Shown piece by piece: positions 6,593-13,051 of a stretch of 13,051 nucleotides of DNA. The stretch is from Candidatus Martarchaeota archaeon. GTDB lineage: Archaea > Micrarchaeota > Micrarchaeia > Micrarchaeales > Micrarchaeaceae. The notes under the pieces are model-generated. The model was not told the origin of the DNA. It saw only the letters and a program-made list of their open reading frames with translations, and searched no databases. The stretch spans positions 1 through 13,051 of the forward strand of contig JAMCYJ010000031.1 of assembly GCA_023474155.1 (NCBI GenBank), read 5' to 3'. Numbering within the stretch: the stretch's first letter is position 1; the number at the start of each line of letters is the position of its first letter. The translations under genes were made by a program, and so were the position numbers.

Positions 6593-6609
6593 CCTAACTC
6601 AAGGTTAGG
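6593..6609 (-). repeat. Left-end hairpin of the TnpB element
   Basis: Perfect 6-bp stem with a 5-base loop (CCTAAC CTTGA GTTAGG on the minus strand). It is flanked on both sides by ATGAAT (in AAATGAATAGC and GGATGAATGCG), one copy of which may mark the target/cleavage site. This is the kind of subterminal hairpin recognised by Y1 transposases. Confidence 0.55.
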
Positions 6610-6630
6610 GGCTTTCTGCTATTCATTTAG

Positions 6631-6724
6631 TAAATAAATGTAAATAAATGTAAATATAAAATGTGCAAATATAAAGTATAAAGGGTAAATATAAAATTAA
6701 ATGCAAATATAAATGCAAATATGC
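6631..6724. repeat. AT-rich degenerate tandem repeat upstream of nuoI
   Basis: TAAATAAATG occurs twice in tandem (6631-6650) and then decays into variants such as TAAATATAAA, GCAAATATAAA and ATGCAAATATA over the next 75 bases. It sits between the transposon left end and nuoI, where the nuoI promoter must also lie. A related TAAATAAATGTAAA occurs on the other side of nuoI near 7200. Confidence 0.5.
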
Positions 6725-6812
6725 GGATAATATAATTAATAAATATTAACTAGTAAATACAGGCACTCAATTAAAATTAATATTATGTTATGTGTAATTT
6801 AATAGGGATAAT

Positions 6813-7187
6813 ATGGCTTTTAAGGCATTAAATTCGCTGGTTCGCGCTGCTGCCCAGGCTTTTAAAAAACCAAGCACCCTGGAATTTCCTGAAAAAAGGG
6901 AGCTGGTTACAGATAACTTTAGGGGGATGCTCAAGCTCGACATAAACACATGTATAAGCTGCAGTGCTTGCGCAAGGATATGCCCAAATAAAACAATAGA
7001 AATGGTAGATATAGAAACAGAGAAAGGCACAAAAAAGATGCCTGAACTGCATATGGAAAGATGCATGTTCTGCGGGGATTGCGAGGAAGTATGCCCTACA
7101 AAATGCCTTATACTGACAAAAAACTATGATTTTGAAAGATTTGACAAGAGAGAATTTGTAATAAGACCTGAAGATCTTGATGGATAA
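6813..7187 (+). CDS. nuoI: Complex I NuoI-like subunit, 2x[4Fe-4S] ferredoxin
   Basis: An iron-sulfur subunit that relays electrons in the peripheral arm of respiratory complex I (Nuo/Fpo type). The 124-residue protein has two full CxxCxxCxxxCP motifs: Cys47, 50, 53, 57 and Cys84, 87, 90, 94. Each would hold a [4Fe-4S] cluster. The N-terminal segment (KALNSLVRAAAQAFKKPSTL) and the LVTDNFRGML stretch fit NuoI, which packs on the membrane arm. It lacks a long C-terminal extension. The start has AGGGATAAT just upstream. It is the first gene of the complex I cluster but is separated from nuoJ by 161 repeat-rich bases, so it may be transcribed on its own. A hydrogenase-type ferredoxin subunit is the main alternative; the following nuoJKLMN makes complex I more likely. 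Confidence 0.88.
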   Translation: MAFKALNSLVRAAAQAFKKPSTLEFPEKRELVTDNFRGMLKLDINTCISCSACARICPNKTIEMVDIETEKGTKKMPELHMERCMFCGDCEEVCPTKCLILTKNYDFERFDKREFVIRPEDLDG

Positions 7188-7207
7188 CTTAGGCTTAAAT
7201 AAATAAA

Positions 7208-7246
7208 TGTAAAAATTAACTGTAAAAATTAAATGTAAAAATAGAT
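7208..7246. repeat. 13-bp tandem repeat, three copies, between nuoI and nuoJ
   Basis: Three copies begin at 7208, 7221 and 7234 with the unit TGTAAAAATTAAC; the second and third vary in the last bases. The rest of the 7188-7348 gap is equally A-rich and carries no gene or clear terminator. The nuoJ start follows AAGGATTAA, a plausible ribosome site. Confidence 0.6.
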
Positions 7247-7348
7247 AAAAGGGTAATTAGTAAATTACAATTAGTAAAAAACAATTAAAAAAACAATGAA
7301 TAAATTTATGATAATATTTATGAGAATAAATTAAGAATTAAGGATTAA

Positions 7349-7828
7349 ATGATTTTCGAAATAGCATTGCTGCTTGTAATGTTTTTTATTGCCGCCCTCG
7401 GTCTTTTAGTCTTTGCATTTAAAAATATGCTTTATGTGATCCTGTCTCTTTTATTCATATTCCTGCTTAGTGCATTCCTCTTTTTAATGCTAGGCCAGCC
7501 TCTGCTTGCAGTACTGCAGGTAATAATAACAGTAGGGGGGATATCAACTTACATGTTTGTAGCAGTAGCTGCTGTGGAGTTCTCAAATTTCAGGTTCGCA
7601 AGCCTTGCAAAGGTGGCTGCGCTTTCAGCTGTTATTTTTGCGGTTATTGCATACCCTATGAAAGCTATGGTATTTTCAGATTTTGGCACTCCTATAAACG
7701 TGCTTACCCAACAATTGATCGCCAAAACAATGTCTGGCCAGATATTCAATATATTCATTATTGCAGTTGTCCTATTTGGAGCTACAATCTCGTCAATAAT
7801 TCTGCTAAGGGAGTTGAGCAGGAAGTGA
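7349..7828 (+). CDS. nuoJ: Complex I membrane subunit NuoJ
   Basis: A 159-residue, almost wholly hydrophobic protein with about five membrane helices, matching NuoJ in size and position. NuoJ sits between the quinone module and the antiporter-like subunits and helps couple electron transfer to proton movement. The TM3 segment LQVIITVGGISTYMFVAVA (residues about 56-74) aligns with the conserved, bulged 'YxGAxxxLFVF' helix of the family, although the Tyr is replaced (TVGGIS). A longer loop (residues about 108-131, with SDFGTPINVLTQQLIAKTMS) precedes the last helix. The gene ends 4 nt before nuoK, consistent with one transcript. Confidence 0.85.
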   Translation: MIFEIALLLVMFFIAALGLLVFAFKNMLYVILSLLFIFLLSAFLFLMLGQPLLAVLQVIITVGGISTYMFVAVAAVEFSNFRFASLAKVAALSAVIFAVIAYPMKAMVFSDFGTPINVLTQQLIAKTMSGQIFNIFIIAVVLFGATISSIILLRELSRK

Positions 7829-7832
7829 GCTA

Positions 7833-8132
7833 ATGATTTTGCTTTTTATCTTTATCGCATTTATCCTGTTTTCGATAGGGCTTGGAGGAGTGACTGTTTC
7901 AAGGCATTTTATATTGATGATAATCTCTGTTGAGATGATGCTTATTGCGGGAGCTATATTGGCAGTTTCATTCTTCTCGTACCTACTTCCTGGCAGCGCT
8001 GTTGTGATGTTGCTTTTTGCAATCTGGTCGGTTGCCGCAATAGAGATAATTGCATTAATAGTCTTCTACAGGTACATGTCAAAGGAAAACCTTAGCCTTG
8101 ATGTCAACAAACTTTCGAAATTAAAAGGATAA
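7833..8132 (+). CDS. nuoK: Complex I membrane subunit NuoK
   Basis: A 99-residue protein with three membrane helices, the standard NuoK size. NuoK is homologous to MrpC and forms part of the proton path next to NuoJ and NuoN. Both membrane glutamates known to be important in bacterial NuoK are present: Glu34 in TM2 (ISVEMMLIAGA) and Glu71 in TM3 (SVAAIEIIALIVFY). The start ATG lies 4 nt after nuoJ, and the stop is 2 nt before the nuoL ATG. The last codons (AAAGGATAATAATG) double as the ribosome site of nuoL. Confidence 0.93.
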   Translation: MILLFIFIAFILFSIGLGGVTVSRHFILMIISVEMMLIAGAILAVSFFSYLLPGSAVVMLLFAIWSVAAIEIIALIVFYRYMSKENLSLDVNKLSKLKG

Positions 8133-8134
8133 TA

Positions 8135-9919
8135 ATGTTCATATATCCTATCTATGTACTGGCTCCGCTTGCGCTCGCGGCATTTATAGCATTGCTTTCA
8201 GGAGTTATTGACAAAAAGTCAGGGCTGGTAAAGTACATTGCCCTTGCGGCCGTGGTTGCCTCATTCGCAATCACATGCGGCATAATTGCACAGGGGAGTG
8301 GAATTTATGAATTGCGCTGGTTTTCATTCGGGGGAATTGCATTTAATATAACTGTATCTACATTCCTGCTTAACAAGATATTGCTCTTCCTTGTCGGCCT
8401 GATAGGCATTGCAATCTTTATATACTCGATAGGGTATATGGATGAGCCAGAGAACCAAAATAGGTATTATTTTGAAATGATTATATTCACGCTCGCAATG
8501 ATGCTGTTTGCAATATCCGCAAATTTTATTTCGCTGTTTATAGCCTGGGAGCTTCTCGGAATAACAAGCTACCTGCTTATAGGATTCTGGTATGCAAAAG
8601 CAAAGGTGTCTGAGGCTGCGCGGGCAGCAATAACCACAATCCTTATAGGGGACATTTCAATGCTCGCAGCAATCGTGCTATTTTTCAACCTCTACCATAC
8701 ATTTAACTTTTACACCCTGATCGGCATGGCGCCATCGCCACTTGCAGTGTTCCCCCTGACTTTCCTCCTGATTGCTGTGTTTACAAAATCCGCGCAATTC
8801 CCATTCAGTAATTGGCTTCAGCTTGCAATGGAGGGGCCTACTCCTGTATCTGCATTCCTTCATTCATCCACAATGGTAAAGGCAGGCGTATTCATCCTCA
8901 TACTGCTCCTTCCATTATTTGCACAGAGCCATATGCTATGGGTTCTGCTTGCGGTTGGTTTGATAACTGCTGTTTTCGGGGCCATGAATGCATTGTCCGA
9001 AAACCACGTAAAGAAGATACTTGCATACTCCACTATGGAGGATCTTGGGCTTATGATAGTCGCGCTTGGCCTTAATGCGGTATACGCTGCTGTTGCGCTA
9101 TTTATTGTCCAGACGTTTTACAAGGCGTTATTGTTCCTTTCAGCAGGGTATGTGATGAAAGCTAACCATGACAGGGAGGATATACACAAAATTGCAGTAA
9201 ATTCAAGGCTTGTTTCATTTTCAATGCTTGCGGCTGCGTTGTCGCTTGCAGGGCTTTTCCCGCTTAGCGGGTTCTTTGGCAAAACAGCATTAGGCATTGC
9301 CGCGCGGCCGAATATACTTGTTTATACAGTGCTGCTTGGGATAGATGTATTAAGCGCTTTGTATATTTTCAGATGGTTTTTTGTACTTAAGAAAAAGAAA
9401 AAGGAAAGCACGACTGTCAGGTTCTCCAAGCTTCCGATGGAGCTCGGCATCGGCATCGTGCTCGCACTGCTAATTATAAGCTCTTTGGCGATGTATTTTG
9501 CAGTCAATTACAGGGAGATTAGCATTCTCAGAATAAATTATACCGAAAACATAAATGACATCGCAATCGAGACCTTTTTAATATCTGCTGGAGTTGCAGC
9601 AGCATGGCTCTTTTATAGAAAGAGGGATATCAAGGCTCTTTCAGCCATGGAAAAAAATCCAGGCATTGCAGGCAGAATCCTTTACAATAATGTATTCATA
9701 TGGAGCGCATACCTGATTGTTGCAGGAATCATTGCAGCAGCAGCGAATGCAGTCTTCTATTTTGACAGGGCTTTCAACAGATTTACTTATATGCTTGGCA
9801 AGCTTGCGTTGCTTGCAGGCGATGCGCTGAGCGCGTTTGAAAACGGCGAGGTAAACGCATATATTGCGGTATTTGCCGCAGGCCTTGTTTTCCTTGTAAT
9901 ATTCTTCATAATCAAATGA
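8135..9919 (+). CDS. nuoL: Complex I proton-pumping subunit NuoL
   Basis: The distal Mrp-antiporter-like subunit of the membrane arm, 594 residues, close to the usual length of about 600-610. All the charged residues I expect in the proton channel are there: Glu139 in TM5 (FIAWELLGITS), Lys218 in TM7 (FTKSAQFPFSNWL), His243 in TM8 (SAFLHSSTMVKAG), Lys330 (TFYKALLFLSAG) and Lys383 in TM12 (GFFGKTAL). The C-terminal part contains the stretch after about 475 that would form the lateral helix, followed by a last membrane helix at the very end (AYIAVFAAGLVFLVIFFIIK). A basic loop (KKKKKE) lies near 419-424. It is translated in a tight run, with nuoM starting 4 nt downstream. Contrast with nuoM and nuoN, where the TM7 lysine is lost. 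Confidence 0.95.
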   Translation: MFIYPIYVLAPLALAAFIALLSGVIDKKSGLVKYIALAAVVASFAITCGIIAQGSGIYELRWFSFGGIAFNITVSTFLLNKILLFLVGLIGIAIFIYSIGYMDEPENQNRYYFEMIIFTLAMMLFAISANFISLFIAWELLGITSYLLIGFWYAKAKVSEAARAAITTILIGDISMLAAIVLFFNLYHTFNFYTLIGMAPSPLAVFPLTFLLIAVFTKSAQFPFSNWLQLAMEGPTPVSAFLHSSTMVKAGVFILILLLPLFAQSHMLWVLLAVGLITAVFGAMNALSENHVKKILAYSTMEDLGLMIVALGLNAVYAAVALFIVQTFYKALLFLSAGYVMKANHDREDIHKIAVNSRLVSFSMLAAALSLAGLFPLSGFFGKTALGIAARPNILVYTVLLGIDVLSALYIFRWFFVLKKKKKESTTVRFSKLPMELGIGIVLALLIISSLAMYFAVNYREISILRINYTENINDIAIETFLISAGVAAAWLFYRKRDIKALSAMEKNPGIAGRILYNNVFIWSAYLIVAGIIAAAANAVFYFDRAFNRFTYMLGKLALLAGDALSAFENGEVNAYIAVFAAGLVFLVIFFIIK

Positions 9920-9923
9920 TACC

Positions 9924-11372
9924 ATGATCGCAGGGGCATACGCATTGGTACAGGAAATCGCGAAAGAGAGCATTGCGATAAGCCTGGCAGCGCCTGCTAT
10001 CGCGCTTCTGCTCATTGCAGTCGTAAAGGAGAAATTCAGCAGGGCCGTAGGTGTGGCATCAACAGGGATCGTGCTAGCAGTCTCATTGTTTCTGCTTGCT
10101 TATTTGTATGCGGGCCACAGCATCGCAATCAGTACATCAATACCATTCATAAGCAGCCTGAATATAAACTTTGAGATGGGCATTAATCCTATATCATTCG
10201 CATTGTTCATGATGTCAAGCATAGTGCTGTTTGCAACCTCATTTGCAGGAAACGTGCATAGGACAAGGCAGAAAGCAACTCAATTCCTTATAGTGCTTTT
10301 CCAGCTTGCAAGCGCTGGGCTTTTTCTCTCCCTCAATTTATTTATATTCTTTATATTCTGGGACATCGGAGTAATAGCGATGTTCTTTTTCATAAATTCC
10401 CTTGGATCAGAAAGCAGGAAATCAGCTGCAATGAAATTTCTCATATATGAGATTCTTGCAAGCTCCATGCTTTTGTTTGGCATTCTTATGATTTATTTTT
10501 ATACGCCTGTGCACTCGTTCAGCATAAGCAAGATCATCGCGAACTCCGGCCTCATACCTATAGGAGAGCAGGCAGTAATATTCGCGTCCCTTTTTATTGC
10601 ATTCATAATAAATATGCCTGTATTCCCCTTCCATTTATGGCTGCCTGACGCGCATACGGAAGCCCCTACGCAGGGGTCGATGCTGCTATCGGGGATCCTT
10701 ACGAAATTCGGGGGATTCGGCGTAATACTCCTATTTGAAATGCTGCCTATTTCAAGGATGTTCGGAAATTACATCGCTGCGCTAGCAGTTGTATCCGCAT
10801 TTTATTCAGTGCTCGTGCTGATGAGGCAGGATGACATAAAAAGGATAATTGCTTATTCAACGATAACTGAAATGGCGATTGTGCTTTTCGGAATTTCTGA
10901 ATTCAGCAATTTCGGCCTTTACGGCAGCGTTTATGCAATGCTCAGCCACGGGCTTCTGATTGCAATGCTGTTCCTTGGCGCGGGGTCGATTGAGGTTATA
11001 TTTAATACAAGGAATATCCATATCCTGAAAGGGATAGTAAAAAATGCAGGGCTGGTGGCATACTCTATGCTTGCGGGGATATTCATAATGCTTGGGATTC
11101 CCCTCTCATCAGCATTTATTGCGGATCTATTGATTTTCATAGGGGCGGTGAGCGCATTCGGGCTTGCAGGCCTTGCGCCGCTGCTCGCGCTCCTGCTTGT
11201 CGGCGCGTTCCTGTACCTTGTAATCAGCAGGTCATTCATGTCAACAGGCAAATACACAAGGGCCGTGGGATCGATCGGCGCTGATCAGAGGCTGGCATTC
11301 TGCGTGCTTTTGTTTTTCATATTCCTGTTCGGCGCATTCCCGTTTATCATGCTGGGCGTATTCAAAATTTAG
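9924..11372 (+). CDS. nuoM: Complex I antiporter-like subunit NuoM, with altered channel residues
   Basis: The middle antiporter-like subunit, 482 residues with about 14 membrane helices. Family motifs are clear: NMPVFPFHLWLPDAHTEAPT (230-249), LLSGILTKFGGFG (254-266, Lys261 retained in TM8), and RQDDIKRIIAYSTITEM (301-317). Three positions normally filled by essential charged residues differ. The TM5 Glu is Asp147 (IFFIFWDIGV). The TM7 Lys, which precedes 'MPxxPxHxWLPDAH', is Asn230. The TM12 Glu is Asp401 (SSAFIADLLIF). The rest of the fold looks intact, with no frameshift. Whether it still moves protons cannot be read from sequence. The gene lies between nuoL (4 nt) and nuoN (7 nt). A hydrogenase/Mrp homologue is less likely given gene order. 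Confidence 0.92.
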   Translation: MIAGAYALVQEIAKESIAISLAAPAIALLLIAVVKEKFSRAVGVASTGIVLAVSLFLLAYLYAGHSIAISTSIPFISSLNINFEMGINPISFALFMMSSIVLFATSFAGNVHRTRQKATQFLIVLFQLASAGLFLSLNLFIFFIFWDIGVIAMFFFINSLGSESRKSAAMKFLIYEILASSMLLFGILMIYFYTPVHSFSISKIIANSGLIPIGEQAVIFASLFIAFIINMPVFPFHLWLPDAHTEAPTQGSMLLSGILTKFGGFGVILLFEMLPISRMFGNYIAALAVVSAFYSVLVLMRQDDIKRIIAYSTITEMAIVLFGISEFSNFGLYGSVYAMLSHGLLIAMLFLGAGSIEVIFNTRNIHILKGIVKNAGLVAYSMLAGIFIMLGIPLSSAFIADLLIFIGAVSAFGLAGLAPLLALLLVGAFLYLVISRSFMSTGKYTRAVGSIGADQRLAFCVLLFFIFLFGAFPFIMLGVFKI

Positions 11373-11379
11373 GCAATGC

Positions 11380-12789
11380 ATGGGTAATACAATGGCAATC
11401 AACACAATCAACAATATTTCATATATCCTACTGATTCTGGTAGCGATGATTTTTGCATTCAGCGTGTCCTTCTCACTGATAAGGAATAAGAGAGCCAAGT
11501 TCCTGCAGCTTGCAGTTCTCCTTGCCCTGCTTGCCGCGGCGTCAGGCTGGCTATTTCTGGCAAATGCAAACGCGGTGCTGCTTAACCTGTTCCATATCTA
11601 TAGTTTTTCGCTGCTGTTCACCTGCCTGTTCTCCATCCTGTTTATCCTCATACTTGTGCTCTCGTACGATTCAGAGGCTGATTATTTCTACACCATAATC
11701 GGCATCATAGCGACAGGGGCTATGATCGTGCCGATGGCCGGGTCATTGATAACGCTGTTCCTCGCACTCGAAATAACGTCAGTCGCTACAAGCTTCGCGA
11801 TAATGACCAAGAACAAGGTGCACTTAGAGGCTGCGATGAAAATGTTTATCCTCAGCGCAGTCTCCATCTCTATATTTTCATTCGCGATGGTTCTTGTATT
11901 CCCATACAGCCCGCAGCTTGCGCTTGCTGGACTGGCATCAAACAGCGCTGTGGCAGGGAACTATTTAATAGAATTGGGTATTGCCCTGTTCATTGCGGCG
12001 CTTGGATTCGAGGCTGCCGCATTTCCCTTCAACCTCTGGATCCCCGACGTGTACCAGGGCGCCAGGGCAAACCTCACTGCGATGGTCTCTGGAATAAACA
12101 AGAAAATAGGATTTGTCGCAATGATGCTGGTGCTGTTTATAGTATTCGCGCAGTACGCATGGTTCTTTTCAGGCATAATCGCGATGCTGAGCCTGGCGAC
12201 GATGTTCTTCGGGAATCTTGTGGCGATGGCGCAGCAGAATGTCAAGAGAATGCTCGCATATTCGTCTATATCCCAGGCGGGCTACATTATGATAGGGATC
12301 GCGGCGGCGAGCGGTCTTGGGCTGGAGGCGTCAATTTTCCAGATTATCGCGCACGCATTCATGATAATCGGTGCGTTTGCATTCGTGTTCTGGCTCGAGT
12401 CGCAGTACGGCATGAATACAATCTCGGATTATGACGGGCTGACGCAGAGGAACATGTTCGCAGGGATCGGGCTCAGCATAATTATGCTTTCCCTGATAGG
12501 CATTCCTCCGCTGCTAGGGTTTTACGGGAAATTCCTTCTGTTTTCAAGCGCGCTTGGCGCAAAGATGGCCGCGCTTGCATTCTTAGGGATAATAAACAGC
12601 TTCATCTCAGTTTACTATTACGGTAGGCTCATGGTGGCGATGCACAGAAAAACCAACAAAAAGCATATCCTAATCAGCAGGAATACAGCCATAGTCGCAG
12701 GCGTATGCATTTTTGTAATTGTCGGCATCGGGCTGTATCCTGAATTTCTTATGCAGGCTGCCTCAATTGCGGCCAGGGCGCTCTTGTAA
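11380..12789 (+). CDS. nuoN: Complex I antiporter-like subunit NuoN, with Lys-to-Glu change in TM7
   Basis: The proximal antiporter-like subunit, 469 residues with about 13-14 membrane helices. Recognised by GFEAAAFPFNLWIPDVYQGA (209-228), VKRMLAYSSISQAGYIMIG (288-306) and IPPLLGFYGKFLLF (375-388). Glu131 in TM5 (LFLALEITS), Lys241/Lys242 in TM8 and Lys384 in TM12 are kept. The TM7 residue that is Lys in the usual 'GFKxxxxPFHxWxPDVYxGA' is Glu211, and the following His of PFH is Asn218. A second ATG at 11392 (MAINTI) is an alternative start; the first has AGG six bases upstream. It is the last gene of the cluster, and its stop faces the convergent acetyltransferase gene. Confidence 0.92.
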   Translation: MGNTMAINTINNISYILLILVAMIFAFSVSFSLIRNKRAKFLQLAVLLALLAAASGWLFLANANAVLLNLFHIYSFSLLFTCLFSILFILILVLSYDSEADYFYTIIGIIATGAMIVPMAGSLITLFLALEITSVATSFAIMTKNKVHLEAAMKMFILSAVSISIFSFAMVLVFPYSPQLALAGLASNSAVAGNYLIELGIALFIAALGFEAAAFPFNLWIPDVYQGARANLTAMVSGINKKIGFVAMMLVLFIVFAQYAWFFSGIIAMLSLATMFFGNLVAMAQQNVKRMLAYSSISQAGYIMIGIAAASGLGLEASIFQIIAHAFMIIGAFAFVFWLESQYGMNTISDYDGLTQRNMFAGIGLSIIMLSLIGIPPLLGFYGKFLLFSSALGAKMAALAFLGIINSFISVYYYGRLMVAMHRKTNKKHILISRNTAIVAGVCIFVIVGIGLYPEFLMQAASIAARALL

Positions 12790-12830
12790 GGTTGAAAAAA
12801 ACAGGGCTTGCCAGTATTGCCACAAATCCG

Positions 12831-12844
12831 CCAGTTCGAACCGG
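12831..12844. repeat. Short inverted repeat in the convergent nuoN/acetyltransferase gap
   Basis: CCAGTTCGAACCGG is palindromic except for one base pair (A opposite C). It lies in the 67-base gap between two convergent stops, so it could form a weak hairpin at the transcript ends. It resembles a tRNA T-arm sequence, but no tRNA fits around it on either strand. Confidence 0.3.
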
Positions 12845-12856
12845 TTGCCTCATTGC

Positions 12857-13051
12857 TCAGTTTGCCTTGTATTTTATCAAGGTTTTTTCAAATAAAATCC
12901 TTGTTTCTCCATCTCCGTAATAGTTAGCTATCTCTCTAATTGGGGCATAACCGAGGCTTTTATAGAAATTTATTGCACGCAAATTCTTCTTATTTGTAAC
13001 TAATATAACCTTCCTTCTCCTGCTTCCGGCTGCCAGTCCCTCGATAAACGC
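12857..13051 (-). CDS. GNAT-family N-acetyltransferase, C-terminal 64 residues (runs off window edge)
   Basis: An open frame enters from the right edge and ends at TGA (12859-12857). It reads KVILVTNKKNLRAINFYKSL (residues 14-33 of the visible part), then GYAPIREIANYYGDGETRIL and FEKTL. This is the end of the acetyltransferase fold: the beta strand and helix with the N..A..FY...GY signature, which packs against acetyl-CoA, then the closing strand. The substrate cannot be told from this piece. Similar C-termini occur in ribosomal-protein/RimI-like and small-molecule acetyltransferases; the basic RRRK turn before the strand is unremarkable. It is convergent with nuoN. Confidence 0.8.
   Translation of the reverse strand, partial: AFIEGLAAGSRRRKVILVTNKKNLRAINFYKSLGYAPIREIANYYGDGETRILFEKTLIKYKAN

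Larger units (their letters stand above)
5631..6620 (-). mobile_element. IS200/IS605-type element with tnpB only (ends approximate)
   Basis: A roughly 1-kb unit on the minus strand. The left end has a perfect 6-bp hairpin, CCTAAC-CTTGA-GTTAGG (6609-6593), about 55 bases before tnpB. The right end has the imperfect palindrome CCTCTTATC-CTTTA-GATAGGAGAGG (5663-5639), followed by ATGTCAGT. Subterminal hairpins without terminal inverted repeats are the hallmark of this family. There is no tnpA (Y1 HUH transposase) and no room for one, so mobility would need a transposase supplied elsewhere. Exact cleavage sites cannot be fixed without an empty-site comparison. Confidence 0.7.

Noticed and set aside
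6631..6724. CRISPR array, because of repeated AAATGTAAATA units
   Set aside because: Units are about 10 bp, degenerate and without spacers of even length; there are no cas genes nearby. It is a simple AT-rich tandem repeat.
8135..12789. Mrp antiporter or membrane-bound hydrogenase instead of complex I
   Set aside because: Gene order I-J-K-L-M-N with a two-cluster NuoI, a NuoK with both membrane glutamates, and a 594-residue NuoL with C-terminal extension fits complex I; no hydrogenase large/small subunit or Mrp E/F/G genes are present in the window.
12795..12856. Possible tRNA, because of a T-arm-like GTTCGAAC
   Set aside because: The stem around it is only about four pairs with a mismatch, the loop size is wrong, and no anticodon arm, D arm or acceptor stem fits on either strand.

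Overview
The window looks archaeal. It carries a clamp-loader small subunit (RfcS), an archaeal/eukaryal-type flap endonuclease (FEN1), a GHMP-family mevalonate-pathway pair, AT-rich TATA-like promoters with short or absent leaders, and a respiratory complex I (Nuo/Fpo-type) membrane-arm cluster without an NADH module nearby. The compact layout and gene mix would fit a small-genome archaeon (ARMAN/Micrarchaeota-like or another DPANN/Thermoplasmata-associated lineage). That placement is an inference; the sequence alone does not settle the taxon.

Layout. 1-313 (-): 5' part of an unrecognised protein, cut by the window edge. 564-2829 (-): two-gene unit, diphosphomevalonate decarboxylase then an Erg8-like phosphomevalonate kinase, 4 nt apart, giving the classical lower mevalonate route to isopentenyl diphosphate. 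2830-3072: divergent promoter region with a 15-bp direct repeat. 3073-4418 (+): replication factor C small subunit, then a small stand-alone EF-Tu-domain-2-like protein. 4419-4527: convergent gap holding what looks like an orphan IS200/IS605 right end. 4528-5568 (-): FEN1. About 5631-6620 (-): an IS200/IS605-type element with a short TnpB, a left-end hairpin, a right-end/omega-RNA-like hairpin and no TnpA. 6813-12789 (+): nuoI, then after a repeat-rich gap the tight run nuoJ-K-L-M-N. 12857-13051 (-): C-terminal end of a GNAT acetyltransferase.

How it works together. NuoI would carry electrons through two [4Fe-4S] clusters, and NuoJKLMN would form the proton-translocating membrane arm. The quinone-module and remaining connecting subunits (NuoA, B, C, D, H) are not here. 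Key charged residues are kept in NuoK and NuoL, but the central TM7 lysine is replaced in both NuoM (Asn) and NuoN (Glu), and two NuoM glutamates are aspartates. This is the most interesting coding-level signal in the window. The second is the TnpB system: a compact nuclease with an intact RuvC triad but little room for the usual N-terminal region, plus a separate orphan right-end-like sequence about 1.1 kb away.
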